Below, one piece after another: positions 1 to 7,085 of a stretch of 14,872 nt of DNA (the stretch's first letter is position 1; the number at the start of each line of letters is the position of its first letter). Under the pieces are notes generated by a model. That model made no database searches. It had not been told where the DNA came from and worked only from the letters and a program-made list of their open reading frames with translations. The stretch is from Pseudomonadota bacterium. GTDB taxonomy: Bacteria > Pseudomonadota > Alphaproteobacteria > Caulobacterales > Caulobacteraceae. Where the stretch lies: the NCBI GenBank assembly GCA_023445955.1, contig JAEXJH010000074.1, positions 1-14,872 of the forward strand, read 5' to 3'. The position numbers were made by a program, and so were the translations under genes.

Positions 1-194
1 CCCGACAGCCGCACCGCGCCGCTGGTCGGGCGCACCAGGCCCAGGGCGATACGGAAAAGGGTGCTCTTGCCCGCGCCGTTGGGACCCAGCACCCCGAACA
101 CGCCGCCGGCCGGAATGGCGATGGAGAAGTCGTCCAGGGCGCGCACCGCCCCGTAGGTCTTGGTGAGGCGGTCAGCCTCAAGGGCGATCGACAT
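1..194 (-). CDS. ABC transporter ATP-binding protein (N-terminal part, cut by window edge)
   Basis: This is the first 64 codons of an ABC-type ATPase running off the left edge. Reading the minus strand from the ATG at 194 gives an opening typical of ABC ATPases (LTKTYGAVRALDDFSI), then a Walker A motif GPNGAGKST at about residues 37-45, then the start of the helical segment (LVRPTSGAV). Such ATPases power import or export by a membrane permease on the cytoplasmic side. The short N-terminus resembles the ABC-2 export type (CcmA/YadG/NatA-like), but the substrate cannot be told from this fragment. GGAAG lies about 7 nt before the ATG as a ribosome binding site. Walker B, signature and any permease gene lie outside the window. 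It is divergent from the phosphodiesterase gene across a 149-bp gap. Confidence 0.93.
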   Translation of the reverse strand, partial: MSIALEADRLTKTYGAVRALDDFSIAIPAGGVFGVLGPNGAGKSTLFRIALGLVRPTSGAVRLS

Positions 195-289
195 GCGGCT
201 GCTTCCGGGCGCCGAAACGAGTCGGCAGGCGAGGGGGACTATGGCGAGGCTGGGCGCCCCCGCCAAGTTAAGAGCCGGTCATGCGGGTC

Positions 290-320
290 TTGTCACACCC
301 CTGTAACCTCGGGCGATGAT
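290..320 (+). promoter_or_regulatory. Candidate Pho box and -10 of the phosphodiesterase promoter
   Basis: Two direct 7-bp repeats, TTGTCAC (290-296) and CTGTAAC (301-307), are separated by ACCC. This matches the known PhoB architecture (CTGTCAT-like repeat, 4-bp spacer, repeat; 11-bp period). GATGAT at 315-320 fits a weak -10 at the usual distance when a Pho box replaces the -35. The implied transcript would start near 327, about 17 nt before the ATG at 344. Sequence and spacing are seen directly; binding by PhoB is inference. Confidence 0.55.
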
Positions 321-343
321 CAGGGGCGCAAGTTTCGCCGCGT

Positions 344-1591
344 ATGAGTTCGCCGATGTCCGTCTTCCGCATGCTGTTCCTGATCGTGGCGGCGAGTCTC
401 GCCCTGACCGGCGGCGCCCAGGCTCGCGAGAAGGCCCCGCACCTGACGATCCTGGTGTCGATGGACGGCTTCCGCGCCGACTATCTGGATCGCGGCGTCA
501 CCCCGAACCTGAAGGCCCTGGCCGACGACGGCGCGCGGGCGTCGATGCGGCCCTCGTTTCCCAGCCTGACCTATCCGAACCACTACACCCTGGTGACCGG
601 CAAGCGGCCGGACCGCAATGGCGTCGTCGGCAACGAGATGGAGGACGCCGCGATCGGCGGCGCCAAGTTCACCATGACCGGCCCGACCATGACCGACCCG
701 CGCTGGTGGAGCCAGGCCAAGCCCTTCTGGGTCTCGGCCGAGCAGCAGGGCAAGAAGAGCGCCGCCATGTTCTGGCCGGGCTCGGAGACAGAGATCGATG
801 GCGTCCGCCCGACCCACTGGCTGAAGTACCAACACGATCTGCCGTACGATGCGCGGGTCGACCAGATCTTTGCCTGGCTGGACAGCGCCGACGGCCCGCC
901 GCTGGCCTTCACCACCCTCTACTTCGATGCGGCCGACACCGAGGGCCACCACTATGGCCCGGACTCGCCTGAGCTGCAGGCGGCGCTGGTCGAGCTGGAC
1001 CGCTGCATCGGTCGCTTGGTCGAGGGGCTGAAGGCGCGCGGACGGTTCGAGAACACCGACCTCGTCATCGTCGCCGACCACGGCATGGCCCCGCTGCCGG
1101 CCGCCAACCGCGTGGTGCTGGACGATCTGATCGACGTCTCGAAGATCCACCTCGTCGCCAAGGGGGCGGTGACCAGCTTCTCGCCCATGCCCGGCCAGGC
1201 CAAGGCGGTCGAGGCGGCGTTCCTGAAGGGTGCGCCGCCGCACATGACCTGCTGGCAGAAGGGCCAGATCCAGGCCCGCTTCCACTATGGCCGCAACAAG
1301 CGCGTGCCGGCCATCGTCTGCCTGTCGGAGACCGGCTGGTACACGACCACGCTCGAGGCGAAGAAGAAGCCCGGCAAGTGGGACGGCAAGGACGGCGGCG
1401 CGCACGGCTTCGATCCCTACGATCCAGCCATGCGCGCGGTGTTCATCGCCCACGGTCCGTCGTTCAAGCCTGGCGTCGTGCTGCCCGTATTCGACAATGT
1501 CGACGTCTATCCGCTGCTGGCCAAGGTCACCGGCGTGAAGCCCGAAAAGGGCGACGGCTCGCTGAAGGTGGTGGGGCAGGCGCTGCGTTAG
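344..1591 (+). CDS. Exported nucleotide pyrophosphatase/phosphodiesterase (NPP, alkaline phosphatase superfamily)
   Basis: A 415-residue zinc-dependent phosphodiesterase of the ENPP/type I phosphodiesterase family, which cleaves nucleotide or phospholipid phosphodiesters. A signal peptide covers residues 1-27 (hydrophobic core LFLIVAASLALTG, likely cleavage after AQA), so it should act in the periplasm. The two-metal site is complete: D41 (SMDGFR), nucleophile T76 (FPSLTYPNHYTLVTG), D198 and H202 (DTEGHHYGP), D245-H246 (VADHGM) and H354 (GAHGFDP), matching the spacing in characterised bacterial NPPs. Two ATGs are possible (344 and 356); neither has a strong Shine-Dalgarno, and both keep the signal peptide. 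A Pho box 36 bp upstream suggests a phosphate-scavenging role. It is monocistronic as far as can be seen. The exact substrate is not predictable. Confidence 0.92.
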   Translation: MSSPMSVFRMLFLIVAASLALTGGAQAREKAPHLTILVSMDGFRADYLDRGVTPNLKALADDGARASMRPSFPSLTYPNHYTLVTGKRPDRNGVVGNEMEDAAIGGAKFTMTGPTMTDPRWWSQAKPFWVSAEQQGKKSAAMFWPGSETEIDGVRPTHWLKYQHDLPYDARVDQIFAWLDSADGPPLAFTTLYFDAADTEGHHYGPDSPELQAALVELDRCIGRLVEGLKARGRFENTDLVIVADHGMAPLPAANRVVLDDLIDVSKIHLVAKGAVTSFSPMPGQAKAVEAAFLKGAPPHMTCWQKGQIQARFHYGRNKRVPAIVCLSETGWYTTTLEAKKKPGKWDGKDGGAHGFDPYDPAMRAVFIAHGPSFKPGVVLPVFDNVDVYPLLAKVTGVKPEKGDGSLKVVGQALR

Positions 1592-1634
1592 GCGTCGCGC
1601 GGCGCGGAGATATTGTCCGGTCGGATAACGACGG

Positions 1635-1664
1635 TTGCCAATATAGTTTCGATATGCGTTAAAT
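1635..1664 (+). promoter_or_regulatory. Candidate promoter with embedded operator for the VOC-arsR-SRPBCC-MFS operon
   Basis: This is an AT-rich island in a GC-rich window. TTGCCA (1635-1640) and TTAAAT (1659-1664) can serve as -35 and -10 with an 18-bp spacer. The spacer contains the imperfect dyad ATATAGTTTCGATAT (1641-1655), of the form ATATnGnnnCnATAT. A dyad between -35 and -10 is a common operator position for ArsR-type repressors, and an ArsR gene is second in the operon. The expected transcript start near 1671 leaves about 22 nt before the ATG at 1693. The sites are seen; their roles are inference. Confidence 0.4.
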
Positions 1665-1692
1665 ATTATCCTTGAACGCAAGGAGCGCCTTC

Positions 1693-2151
1693 ATGGCTGA
1701 ACCCCGTACAGGCCTCGTCTCGGCTGTCACCTATCGCGACCCCAAGGCCGCCATCGCCTTCCTGGAAAAGGCTTTCGGCTTCGAGCTGACCTTCCTGCTC
1801 GAGGACGCCGACGGCAACCTGGCCCACTCGCAGATGAGCTGGGGCGGGACGACGATCATGATCGGCAACGAGTGGAGCGATAACCACGCCAGCCCGGCCG
1901 CGCTGGGCGGCAAGACCACCCAGACGGTGCACATCTATGTGGATGACGTCGATGCGCATTTCGAGCGGGCTAAGGCCGCCGGGGCCGAGATCCTGATGGA
2001 GCCCGAGACCCAGTTCTACGGCTCGCGCACCTATCGTTGCCGCGATCCTGAGCTGCACATCTGGACGATCTCGGCCGACATCGAGACCGTGTCGTTCGCG
2101 GAGATGGAAGAGCGCAGCGGCCTGAAGGTCGCGGTGGGTTCGGAAGACTGA
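1693..2151 (+). CDS. VOC-superfamily (glyoxalase/PhnB-like) protein
   Basis: A 152-residue cytoplasmic protein of the vicinal oxygen chelate superfamily, whose members include glyoxalase I, dioxygenases and antibiotic-binding or -inactivating proteins. The two βαβββ modules are recognisable: an N-terminal unit at about 8-60 (VTYRDPKAAIAFLEKAFGFE) and a second at about 78-128 (VHIYVDDVDAHFERAKAAGA, then YGSRTYRCRDPELHIWTI). The YxxRxYRxRDPExHxW ending is typical of PhnB-like members. Metal ligands are not complete enough to argue for a given reaction. The ATG at 1693 is chosen because AAGGAG (1680-1685) precedes it by 7 nt; an in-frame TTG at 1672 has no such site. It leads a four-gene operon with one base between its stop and the next start. 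The substrate is unknown. Confidence 0.88.
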   Translation: MAEPRTGLVSAVTYRDPKAAIAFLEKAFGFELTFLLEDADGNLAHSQMSWGGTTIMIGNEWSDNHASPAALGGKTTQTVHIYVDDVDAHFERAKAAGAEILMEPETQFYGSRTYRCRDPELHIWTISADIETVSFAEMEERSGLKVAVGSED

Positions 2152-2152
2152 G

Positions 2153-2494
2153 TTGAGCGAGGCCCTCGATCGCACCCTGGCGGCCCTGGCTGAACCGAAC
2201 CGCCGGCGAACAGTGGATCTGCTGCGCGAGCGGCCACGCCGCGCCGGTGAGCTGGCCGAGAGCCTGGGCCTGACCCCGCCGGCGATGAGCCGCCACCTGC
2301 GGGCGCTGCGCCAGTCCGGCCTCGTCGAGGAGAGCCATCCAGAGTTCGACGCCCGCGTGCGGGTCTACCGCCTGCGTTCCGAACCGATGGATCAGCTGAA
2401 GGCCTGGCTGGAAGCGGCTGAGGACCACTGGGTCGACCAGCTCTCGGCCTTGAAGGCGCACGTCGAGGGCAAGGCCCAAGGGGAGGGGGAGTGA
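2153..2494 (+). CDS. ArsR-family winged-helix transcriptional regulator
   Basis: A 113-residue repressor-type regulator. Residues 5-28 (LDRTLAALAEPNRRRTVDLLRE is its core) form the first helices, the helix-turn-helix spans about 31-52 (AGELAESLGLTPPAMSRHLRAL), and the wing follows (SGLVEESHPEFDARVRVYRL). The metal-sensing ELCVCDL motif is absent and there are no cysteines, so it is probably not a metal sensor. It belongs to the subgroup usually coupled to SRPBCC genes. Translation starts at TTG (2153), supported by the family's usual N-terminus; no ATG gives a full domain. Its TGA overlaps the next gene's GTG. It probably autoregulates the operon through the dyad at 1641-1655 (inference). Confidence 0.9.
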   Translation: MSEALDRTLAALAEPNRRRTVDLLRERPRRAGELAESLGLTPPAMSRHLRALRQSGLVEESHPEFDARVRVYRLRSEPMDQLKAWLEAAEDHWVDQLSALKAHVEGKAQGEGE

Positions 2495-2985
2495 GCTCCA
2501 GGATCTTGGTCGCCCTGCGCATCGCCGCGCCGCCGGAGACGGTGTTCGACGCCTTCACCGACGACATCGCCCTGTGGTGGAAGCCCAACGGCCTGTTCTC
2601 GTTCACCCCGCGCAGTCCGGGCGTCATGGCCTTCGAGGACGGCCGGCTGATTGAGCGCCTGGCCAGCGGCAAGGTGTTCGAGGTCGGCGAGGTCCGCGTC
2701 TGGGAGCGCGGTCAGCGCCTGGTTTTCGGCTGGCGGCAGGCGACCTTCGCACCGGGCATGGACACCGAGGTCGAGGTCCGCTTCGACGCCGTGGACGAGG
2801 GTACGCGCGTCACCGTCGAGCACCGCGGCTGGGACAGCGTGCCGACCCCGCACGTGGCGCGGCATGGCTTTCCCGATCCGGTGTTCCTGCAACGGCATGG
2901 GGAATGGTGGCGGGCGTTGCTGGCGGGTCTTGCGAGCCGCGCCAACAGCGTCCAACAAGAGAGCGCCGGGGAGGGCGACCAATGA
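2491..2985 (+). CDS. SRPBCC / AHSA1-family ligand-binding protein
   Basis: A 164-residue protein of the START-like SRPBCC fold, subgroup AHSA1 (activator of Hsp90 ATPase homologue 1-like). The opening strand-helix (LRIAAPPETVFDAFTD), tryptophans at 29-30 (ALWWKP), the central strands (EVGEVRVWERGQRLVFGW), and the closing helix (HGEWWRALLAGL, about 136-147) fit the family. The fold has a deep hydrophobic pocket for small molecules or lipids. The start is GTG at 2491, overlapping the arsR stop as GTGA and preceded by a purine-rich site (GGGAGGGGGA), so translation is probably coupled. ArsR-SRPBCC pairs are common in proteobacteria. Here the protein may sense or modify whatever the exporter removes (inference). 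Confidence 0.87.
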   Translation: MSSRILVALRIAAPPETVFDAFTDDIALWWKPNGLFSFTPRSPGVMAFEDGRLIERLASGKVFEVGEVRVWERGQRLVFGWRQATFAPGMDTEVEVRFDAVDEGTRVTVEHRGWDSVPTPHVARHGFPDPVFLQRHGEWWRALLAGLASRANSVQQESAGEGDQ

Positions 2986-4232
2986 ACCAACCGATCACAG
3001 GCGCCAAACGTCAGGCCGCGCTGGGTTTCATCTTCGTCACCGCCATCATGGACGTGCTGTCCCTGGGCGTGATGATCCCGGTCCTGCCCAATCTGGTGAA
3101 GCAGTTCGGCGGCGGCGACACGGCTGTCGCGGCCGACTGGAACATCCTGTTCGCCACGGTCTGGGGCGTGATGCAGTTCTTCTGCTCGCCGATCCTGGGC
3201 CTGATGTCCGATCGCTTCGGCCGCCGGCCGGTGATCCTGACCTCGATCTTCGGCCTCGGCGTCGACTTCCTGTTCATGGCCTTCGCGCCCAGCCTGTGGT
3301 GGCTGTTCGTCGGCCGGATTTTCAACGGCATGACGGCGGCCAGCTTCTCGACGGCCAGCGCCTATGTCGCCGACGTCACCACGCCCGAGAACCGCGCCAA
3401 GGGCTTTGGCCTGATGGGCGCGGCGTTCGGCGTCGGCTTCACCTTCGGCCCGATGCTGGGCGGCTTCCTCTGGAAGTACGATGTGCGTCTGCCGTTCCTG
3501 GTCTGCGCGGGCCTGGCCCTGTGCAACTGGCTCTACGGCTTCTTCGTCCTGCCGGAATCCCTGCCGCCCGAGCGCCGCCAGCCGCGCTTCGACTGGAAGA
3601 AGGCCAATCCCGTCGGCTCGCTGCAACTGCTGAACCGCCACCCGGGTCTGCTGGGCCTGGCCGGCGTCGGCTTCCTGTTCCAGCTGGCCCACAACGTGCT
3701 GCCCAGCGTCTTCGTGCTCTATATGGGCTTCCGCTATGGCTGGGGTCCCGAGATCGTCGGCCTGACCCTGATGGCCAGCGGCGTCTCCAGCATCATCGTC
3801 CAGGCCCTGGTCGTCGGCCGGGTGGTCAAGGCGTTCGGCGAGCGCGGGGCGCTGATGATCGGCCTGTTCTCGGGCTTCGCCGGCTTCATGATCTACGCCC
3901 TGGCGCCGACGGGCCTGCTGTACCTCTGCGGTCTGCCGCTGTTTGCGCTGTCGGGCCTGATCCAGCCGGGCCTGCAGGGCCTGATGACCCGCCGCGTCGC
4001 CCCGAACGAGCAGGGCCAGCTACAGGGCGCCAACTCGGCGATGATGGGCATCGCCTCGATCATCGGCCCGCCGCTGTTCCTGTTCCCCTTCGCCTTCGCC
4101 ATCCGCCACGACGCGACCCTGCACATGCCGGGCCTGCCGGTGCTGATCGCCGCGGCGCTGATGCTGGCCTCGACCCTCCTGGCCTGGGCCAAGGCCCGCC
4201 CGCTGCCGGCGCCGGAACCGCAAGCGGCGTAG
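2982..4232 (+). CDS. MFS drug exporter, TetA-like (DHA1 family)
   Basis: A 416-residue inner-membrane antiporter of the major facilitator superfamily, a normal length for 12-helix drug:H+ antiporters. Helix 1 carries the TetA-type sequence [14 protein letters not shown] (about 23-36). Motif [13 protein letters not shown], lies at 73-84 between helices 2 and 3, and the helix 5 glycine-rich stretch ([19 protein letters not shown]) resembles the antiporter motif C. The start is ATG at 2982, overlapping the SRPBCC stop by four bases, with GGGGAGGG just upstream. An in-frame upstream extension to 2904 lies inside the SRPBCC gene and is rejected. Being last in an ArsR-controlled operon, it probably exports the compound that relieves repression. 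Tetracycline as substrate is not implied by sequence alone. Confidence 0.93.
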   Translation: MNQPITGAKRQAALGFIFVTAIMDVLSLGVMIPVLPNLVKQFGGGDTAVAADWNILFATVWGVMQFFCSPILGLMSDRFGRRPVILTSIFGLGVDFLFMAFAPSLWWLFVGRIFNGMTAASFSTASAYVADVTTPENRAKGFGLMGAAFGVGFTFGPMLGGFLWKYDVRLPFLVCAGLALCNWLYGFFVLPESLPPERRQPRFDWKKANPVGSLQLLNRHPGLLGLAGVGFLFQLAHNVLPSVFVLYMGFRYGWGPEIVGLTLMASGVSSIIVQALVVGRVVKAFGERGALMIGLFSGFAGFMIYALAPTGLLYLCGLPLFALSGLIQPGLQGLMTRRVAPNEQGQLQGANSAMMGIASIIGPPLFLFPFAFAIRHDATLHMPGLPVLIAAALMLASTLLAWAKARPLPAPEPQAA

Positions 4233-4302
4233 AGCCTTACCATTGCGCCTTAGACTCGCCAGAAAGCTCGGCTGAGTTCGCGAGGAACGTTAGGAGCCTT
4301 TC

Positions 4303-5739
4303 TTGAAGACCATCCGCGCCCTGCTGCCCGTCGTCGTCCTACTGGCCGCCTGCTCGAACCCGACGGGCCAGTCCAACGCCCAGTCGGTGTCGAACGGCCC
4401 CGTCCCGGACATGCCGCAGCCGACCCGCCGGGTCCCGGCCGACGCGGCCGCGATGAAGCTGTCGTTCTCGCCGGTGGTGAAGAAGGCCGCGCCCGCGGTC
4501 GTCAACGTCGCCAGCCGCCGGGTCGTGCAGCGCCGCGTCGACCCGTTCTGGGATTTCTTCATGGGCGGCAACGGCCAGGGCGGCAGCCAGGTGCAGGGCT
4601 CGCTGGGGTCGGGCGCCATCGTCCGCGCCGACGGGGTGATCATCACCAACCACCACAATATCGACGGGATGAGCGACATCACCGTCCAGCTCGCCGACCG
4701 TCGCGAGTTCCCGGCCGTGGTGCTGCTGGACGATCCGCGCGCCGACCTCGCCGTGCTGAAGATCGACACCAAGGGCGAGAAGCTGCCCGTCATGGCTATC
4801 GACGACCAGGACCAGATGGAGGTCGGTGACCTCGTCCTGGCGCTAGGCAACCCGTTCGGGGTCGGCCAGACGGTGACCAACGGCATCGTCTCGGCCCTGG
4901 CCCGCACCGATGTCGGCGCGGCCAATTTCGGCAGCTATATCCAGACCGACGCCGCCATCAATCCCGGCAACTCGGGCGGCCCGCTGGTCGACATGGACGG
5001 CGACCTGGTCGGCATCAACACCTTCATCATCTCGCGCTCGGGCTCGTCCTCGGGCGTCGGCTTCGCCATTCCCGCGGCCGTCGTGCGCCAGGTCGTCTCG
5101 GCGGCCCTGGGCGGCGGTCACAGCGTCGTGCGGCCCTGGTTGGGCGTGAAGGGCCAGCCGGTGACCGGCGACATCGCCCGCAGCATGGGCATGACCGCGC
5201 CACGCGGCGTGCTGGTGGCCCAGGTCTATCCAGGCTCCTCGGCCGACAAGGCGGGGCTGAAGGAAGGCGACGTCATCCTGTCGATCGACGGCCGGCCGGT
5301 GAACGACGAAGGCGGCGGCGCTTTCGCCATCGGCACCCACAAGGTCGGCGATCGTGTGCCGATGCAGATCCATCGCGGCGACAAGGAGCAGACGGTCACC
5401 GTCCGCGCCGAGGCCGCGCCGGAGAGCCCCGCCCGCGACGAGCGCACGCTGAGCGGCAACAACCCGTTCAACGGCGCGACCGTGGTCAATCTGTCGCCGG
5501 CGGTAGCCCAGGACCTGAACGTCGATCCGTTCGTGGGCAAGGGCGTGCTGGTGACCAAGATCGGCCCCGGCTACGCGGCCAATGCGGGCCTGCAGCCCGG
5601 TGACTTCATCCGCGAGGTCAACGGCAAGGCGGTCAACACCGTCGCCGAACTCAACGCCGCCGCCGGCGCCCAGGCCCGCAACTGGACGGTGACGATCGAG
5701 CGCAATGGCCAGCGGATCACGGCCCGCTTCCAGGGTTAA
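4303..5739 (+). CDS. HtrA/Do-family serine endopeptidase, predicted lipoprotein, two PDZ domains
   Basis: A 478-residue periplasmic protease of the DegP/DegQ/DegS family, which degrades misfolded envelope proteins. The signal sequence ends in the lipobox LAAC (14-17), so the mature protein should be lipid-anchored at C17 rather than soluble. The protease domain (about 55-270) has the full triad: H118 (TNHHNI), D148 (ADLAVLKID) and S224 (NPGNSGGPL). PDZ1 lies at about 275-370 (GVLVAQVYPGSSADKAGLKEGD) and PDZ2 at about 385-475 (GVLVTKIGPGYAANAGLQPGD). The start is TTG at 4303, preceded by TAGGAG (4291-4296) at 6 nt and required for the lipoprotein signal. The 70-bp upstream gap holds a GANTC site (GACTC, 4253-4257). 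The residue after the catalytic histidine is N119, where the family usually has V. Confidence 0.93.
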   Translation: MKTIRALLPVVVLLAACSNPTGQSNAQSVSNGPVPDMPQPTRRVPADAAAMKLSFSPVVKKAAPAVVNVASRRVVQRRVDPFWDFFMGGNGQGGSQVQGSLGSGAIVRADGVIITNHHNIDGMSDITVQLADRREFPAVVLLDDPRADLAVLKIDTKGEKLPVMAIDDQDQMEVGDLVLALGNPFGVGQTVTNGIVSALARTDVGAANFGSYIQTDAAINPGNSGGPLVDMDGDLVGINTFIISRSGSSSGVGFAIPAAVVRQVVSAALGGGHSVVRPWLGVKGQPVTGDIARSMGMTAPRGVLVAQVYPGSSADKAGLKEGDVILSIDGRPVNDEGGGAFAIGTHKVGDRVPMQIHRGDKEQTVTVRAEAAPESPARDERTLSGNNPFNGATVVNLSPAVAQDLNVDPFVGKGVLVTKIGPGYAANAGLQPGDFIREVNGKAVNTVAELNAAAGAQARNWTVTIERNGQRITARFQG

Positions 5740-5783
5740 GCACATTGGGCGACTTGCGTCCGGCGGCCTGCTAAAAGAGTCGG

Positions 5784-7085
5784 ATGTCCGATCTCTTTCA
5801 GGCCGCCGGCCTGACTCCCCACGCGCCGGCCCCGCTGGCCGACCGCCTGCGGCCCCAGAGCCTCGACGAGGTGGTGGGCCAGCAGCATCTCCTGGGTCCG
5901 GAAGGTCCCATCGGCCGCATGGCGGCGGCCCATCGCCTGGCTTCGATGATCCTGTGGGGTCCGCCCGGCACCGGCAAGACCACCATCGCCCGGCTGCTGG
6001 CCAAGGCCGGCGGCTACGAGTTCCAGCAGATCTCAGCCGTGTTCTCCGGCGTCGCCGACTTGAAGAAAGCCTTCGAGCAGGCCCGCGTGCGTCGCGCGGC
6101 TGGCCAGAGCACCTTGCTGTTCGTCGACGAGATCCATCGCTTCAACCGCGCCCAGCAGGACGGTTTCCTGCCGTTCGTAGAGGAGGGGATCGTCACCCTG
6201 GTCGGGGCCACGACCGAGAACCCCTCGTTCGAGCTGAACGGCGCTTTGCTGTCGCGCTGCCAGGTCTTCGTGCTCAAGCGCCTGACCGAGGACGCGCTGG
6301 ACCAGCTGCTGCAACGGGCCGAGGTCGCCGAGAACCGGCCGTTGCCGATCGACGCCGAGGCCCGCTCGAGCCTGGTAGCCATGGCCGATGGCGACGGCCG
6401 CTACCTGCTGACCTTGGCCGAGACGCTGTTCTCGATCGGGACCGACAGCCCGCTCAACCCGACGCAGCTTGGCCAATTCCTGCAGAAGCGCCGCCCGGCC
6501 TACGACAAGGATCGTGAGGAGCACTACAATCTCATCTCGGCCCTGCATAAGTCGGTGCGCGGCTCTGATCCCGACGCGGCGCTGTACTGGCTGGCGCGGA
6601 TGCTGGAGGGCGGCGAGGATCCGCTGTTCATCGCGCGGCGCCTGGTGCGTATGGCGTCCGAGGACATCGGCGCGGCCGATCCTCTGAGCCTGCTGCTGAC
6701 CACGGCCGCCAAGGACGCCTACGACTTCCTAGGGTCGCCCGAGGGCGAACTGGCCCTGGCCCAGGCCGTGGTTCACATGGCGTCGGCGCCCAAGTCCAAC
6801 GCCGTCTACAACGCCTACAAGGCCGCCCGCCGCGCCGCCAAGGAGACCGGCAGCCTGATGCCGCCGGCCCACATCCTCAACGCCCCGACCAAGCTGATGA
6901 AGTCGCTGGGCTATGGCGACGGCTATGCCTACGACCACGATGTCGAGGGCGGCGTCTCGGGCCAGAACTACTTCCCGGACGGCATGGCGCGGCCACGGTT
7001 CTACGAGCCCAAGCCGATCGGCGCCGAGGCCAAGGTGCGAGAGCGCTTGGAAGCCTGGGGCAAGGTGCGTAAGGACGGCAAATGA
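5784..7085 (+). CDS. rarA: Replication-associated recombination protein A (RarA/MgsA), AAA+ ATPase
   Basis: A 433-residue AAA+ ATPase related to clamp-loader subunits, RuvB and eukaryotic WRNIP1/Mgs1. It acts on the DNA at stalled replication forks. Motifs in order: Walker A GPPGTGKTT (59-67), Walker B LLFVDEIH (111-118), sensor 1 GATTENP (141-147) and the arginine finger in LLSRC (R158). The C-terminal MgsA tetramerisation region includes LYWLARMLEGGEDPLFIARRL and the family-typical SEDIGAADP. The length matches the family. The ATG at 5784 has only a weak purine run before it. A possible -10 (GCTAAAAG, 5770-5777) is so close that the mRNA might be leaderless. A GANTC site (5777-5781) sits between that and the start. 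Its TGA overlaps the next gene's ATG. Confidence 0.96.
   Translation: MSDLFQAAGLTPHAPAPLADRLRPQSLDEVVGQQHLLGPEGPIGRMAAAHRLASMILWGPPGTGKTTIARLLAKAGGYEFQQISAVFSGVADLKKAFEQARVRRAAGQSTLLFVDEIHRFNRAQQDGFLPFVEEGIVTLVGATTENPSFELNGALLSRCQVFVLKRLTEDALDQLLQRAEVAENRPLPIDAEARSSLVAMADGDGRYLLTLAETLFSIGTDSPLNPTQLGQFLQKRRPAYDKDREEHYNLISALHKSVRGSDPDAALYWLARMLEGGEDPLFIARRLVRMASEDIGAADPLSLLLTTAAKDAYDFLGSPEGELALAQAVVHMASAPKSNAVYNAYKAARRAAKETGSLMPPAHILNAPTKLMKSLGYGDGYAYDHDVEGGVSGQNYFPDGMARPRFYEPKPIGAEAKVRERLEAWGKVRKDGK

Noticed and set aside
320..1681. Long minus-strand reading frame opposite the phosphodiesterase
   Set aside because: It has no family motif and an Arg/His/Gly-rich composition typical of GC-rich antisense shadows; the plus-strand gene has complete metal-site motifs.
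1672..1692. TTG at 1672 as the VOC start
   Set aside because: No Shine-Dalgarno before it, and its coding extension would include the AAGGAG that fits the ATG at 1693.
4255..4284. CTCGC/GCGAG inverted repeat after the MFS gene as a terminator
   Set aside because: Five-base arms around a 20-base loop and no T-tract.
4284..4290. GGAAC as an ECF-sigma -35 for the HtrA gene
   Set aside because: No -10 element at 16-17 bp; the motif is only 15 bp before the start codon and abuts the Shine-Dalgarno.
2651..4306. 551-codon plus-strand frame across the SRPBCC and MFS genes
   Set aside because: Arg/Pro-rich shadow with no hydrophobic helices or motifs; the MFS frame is well supported.
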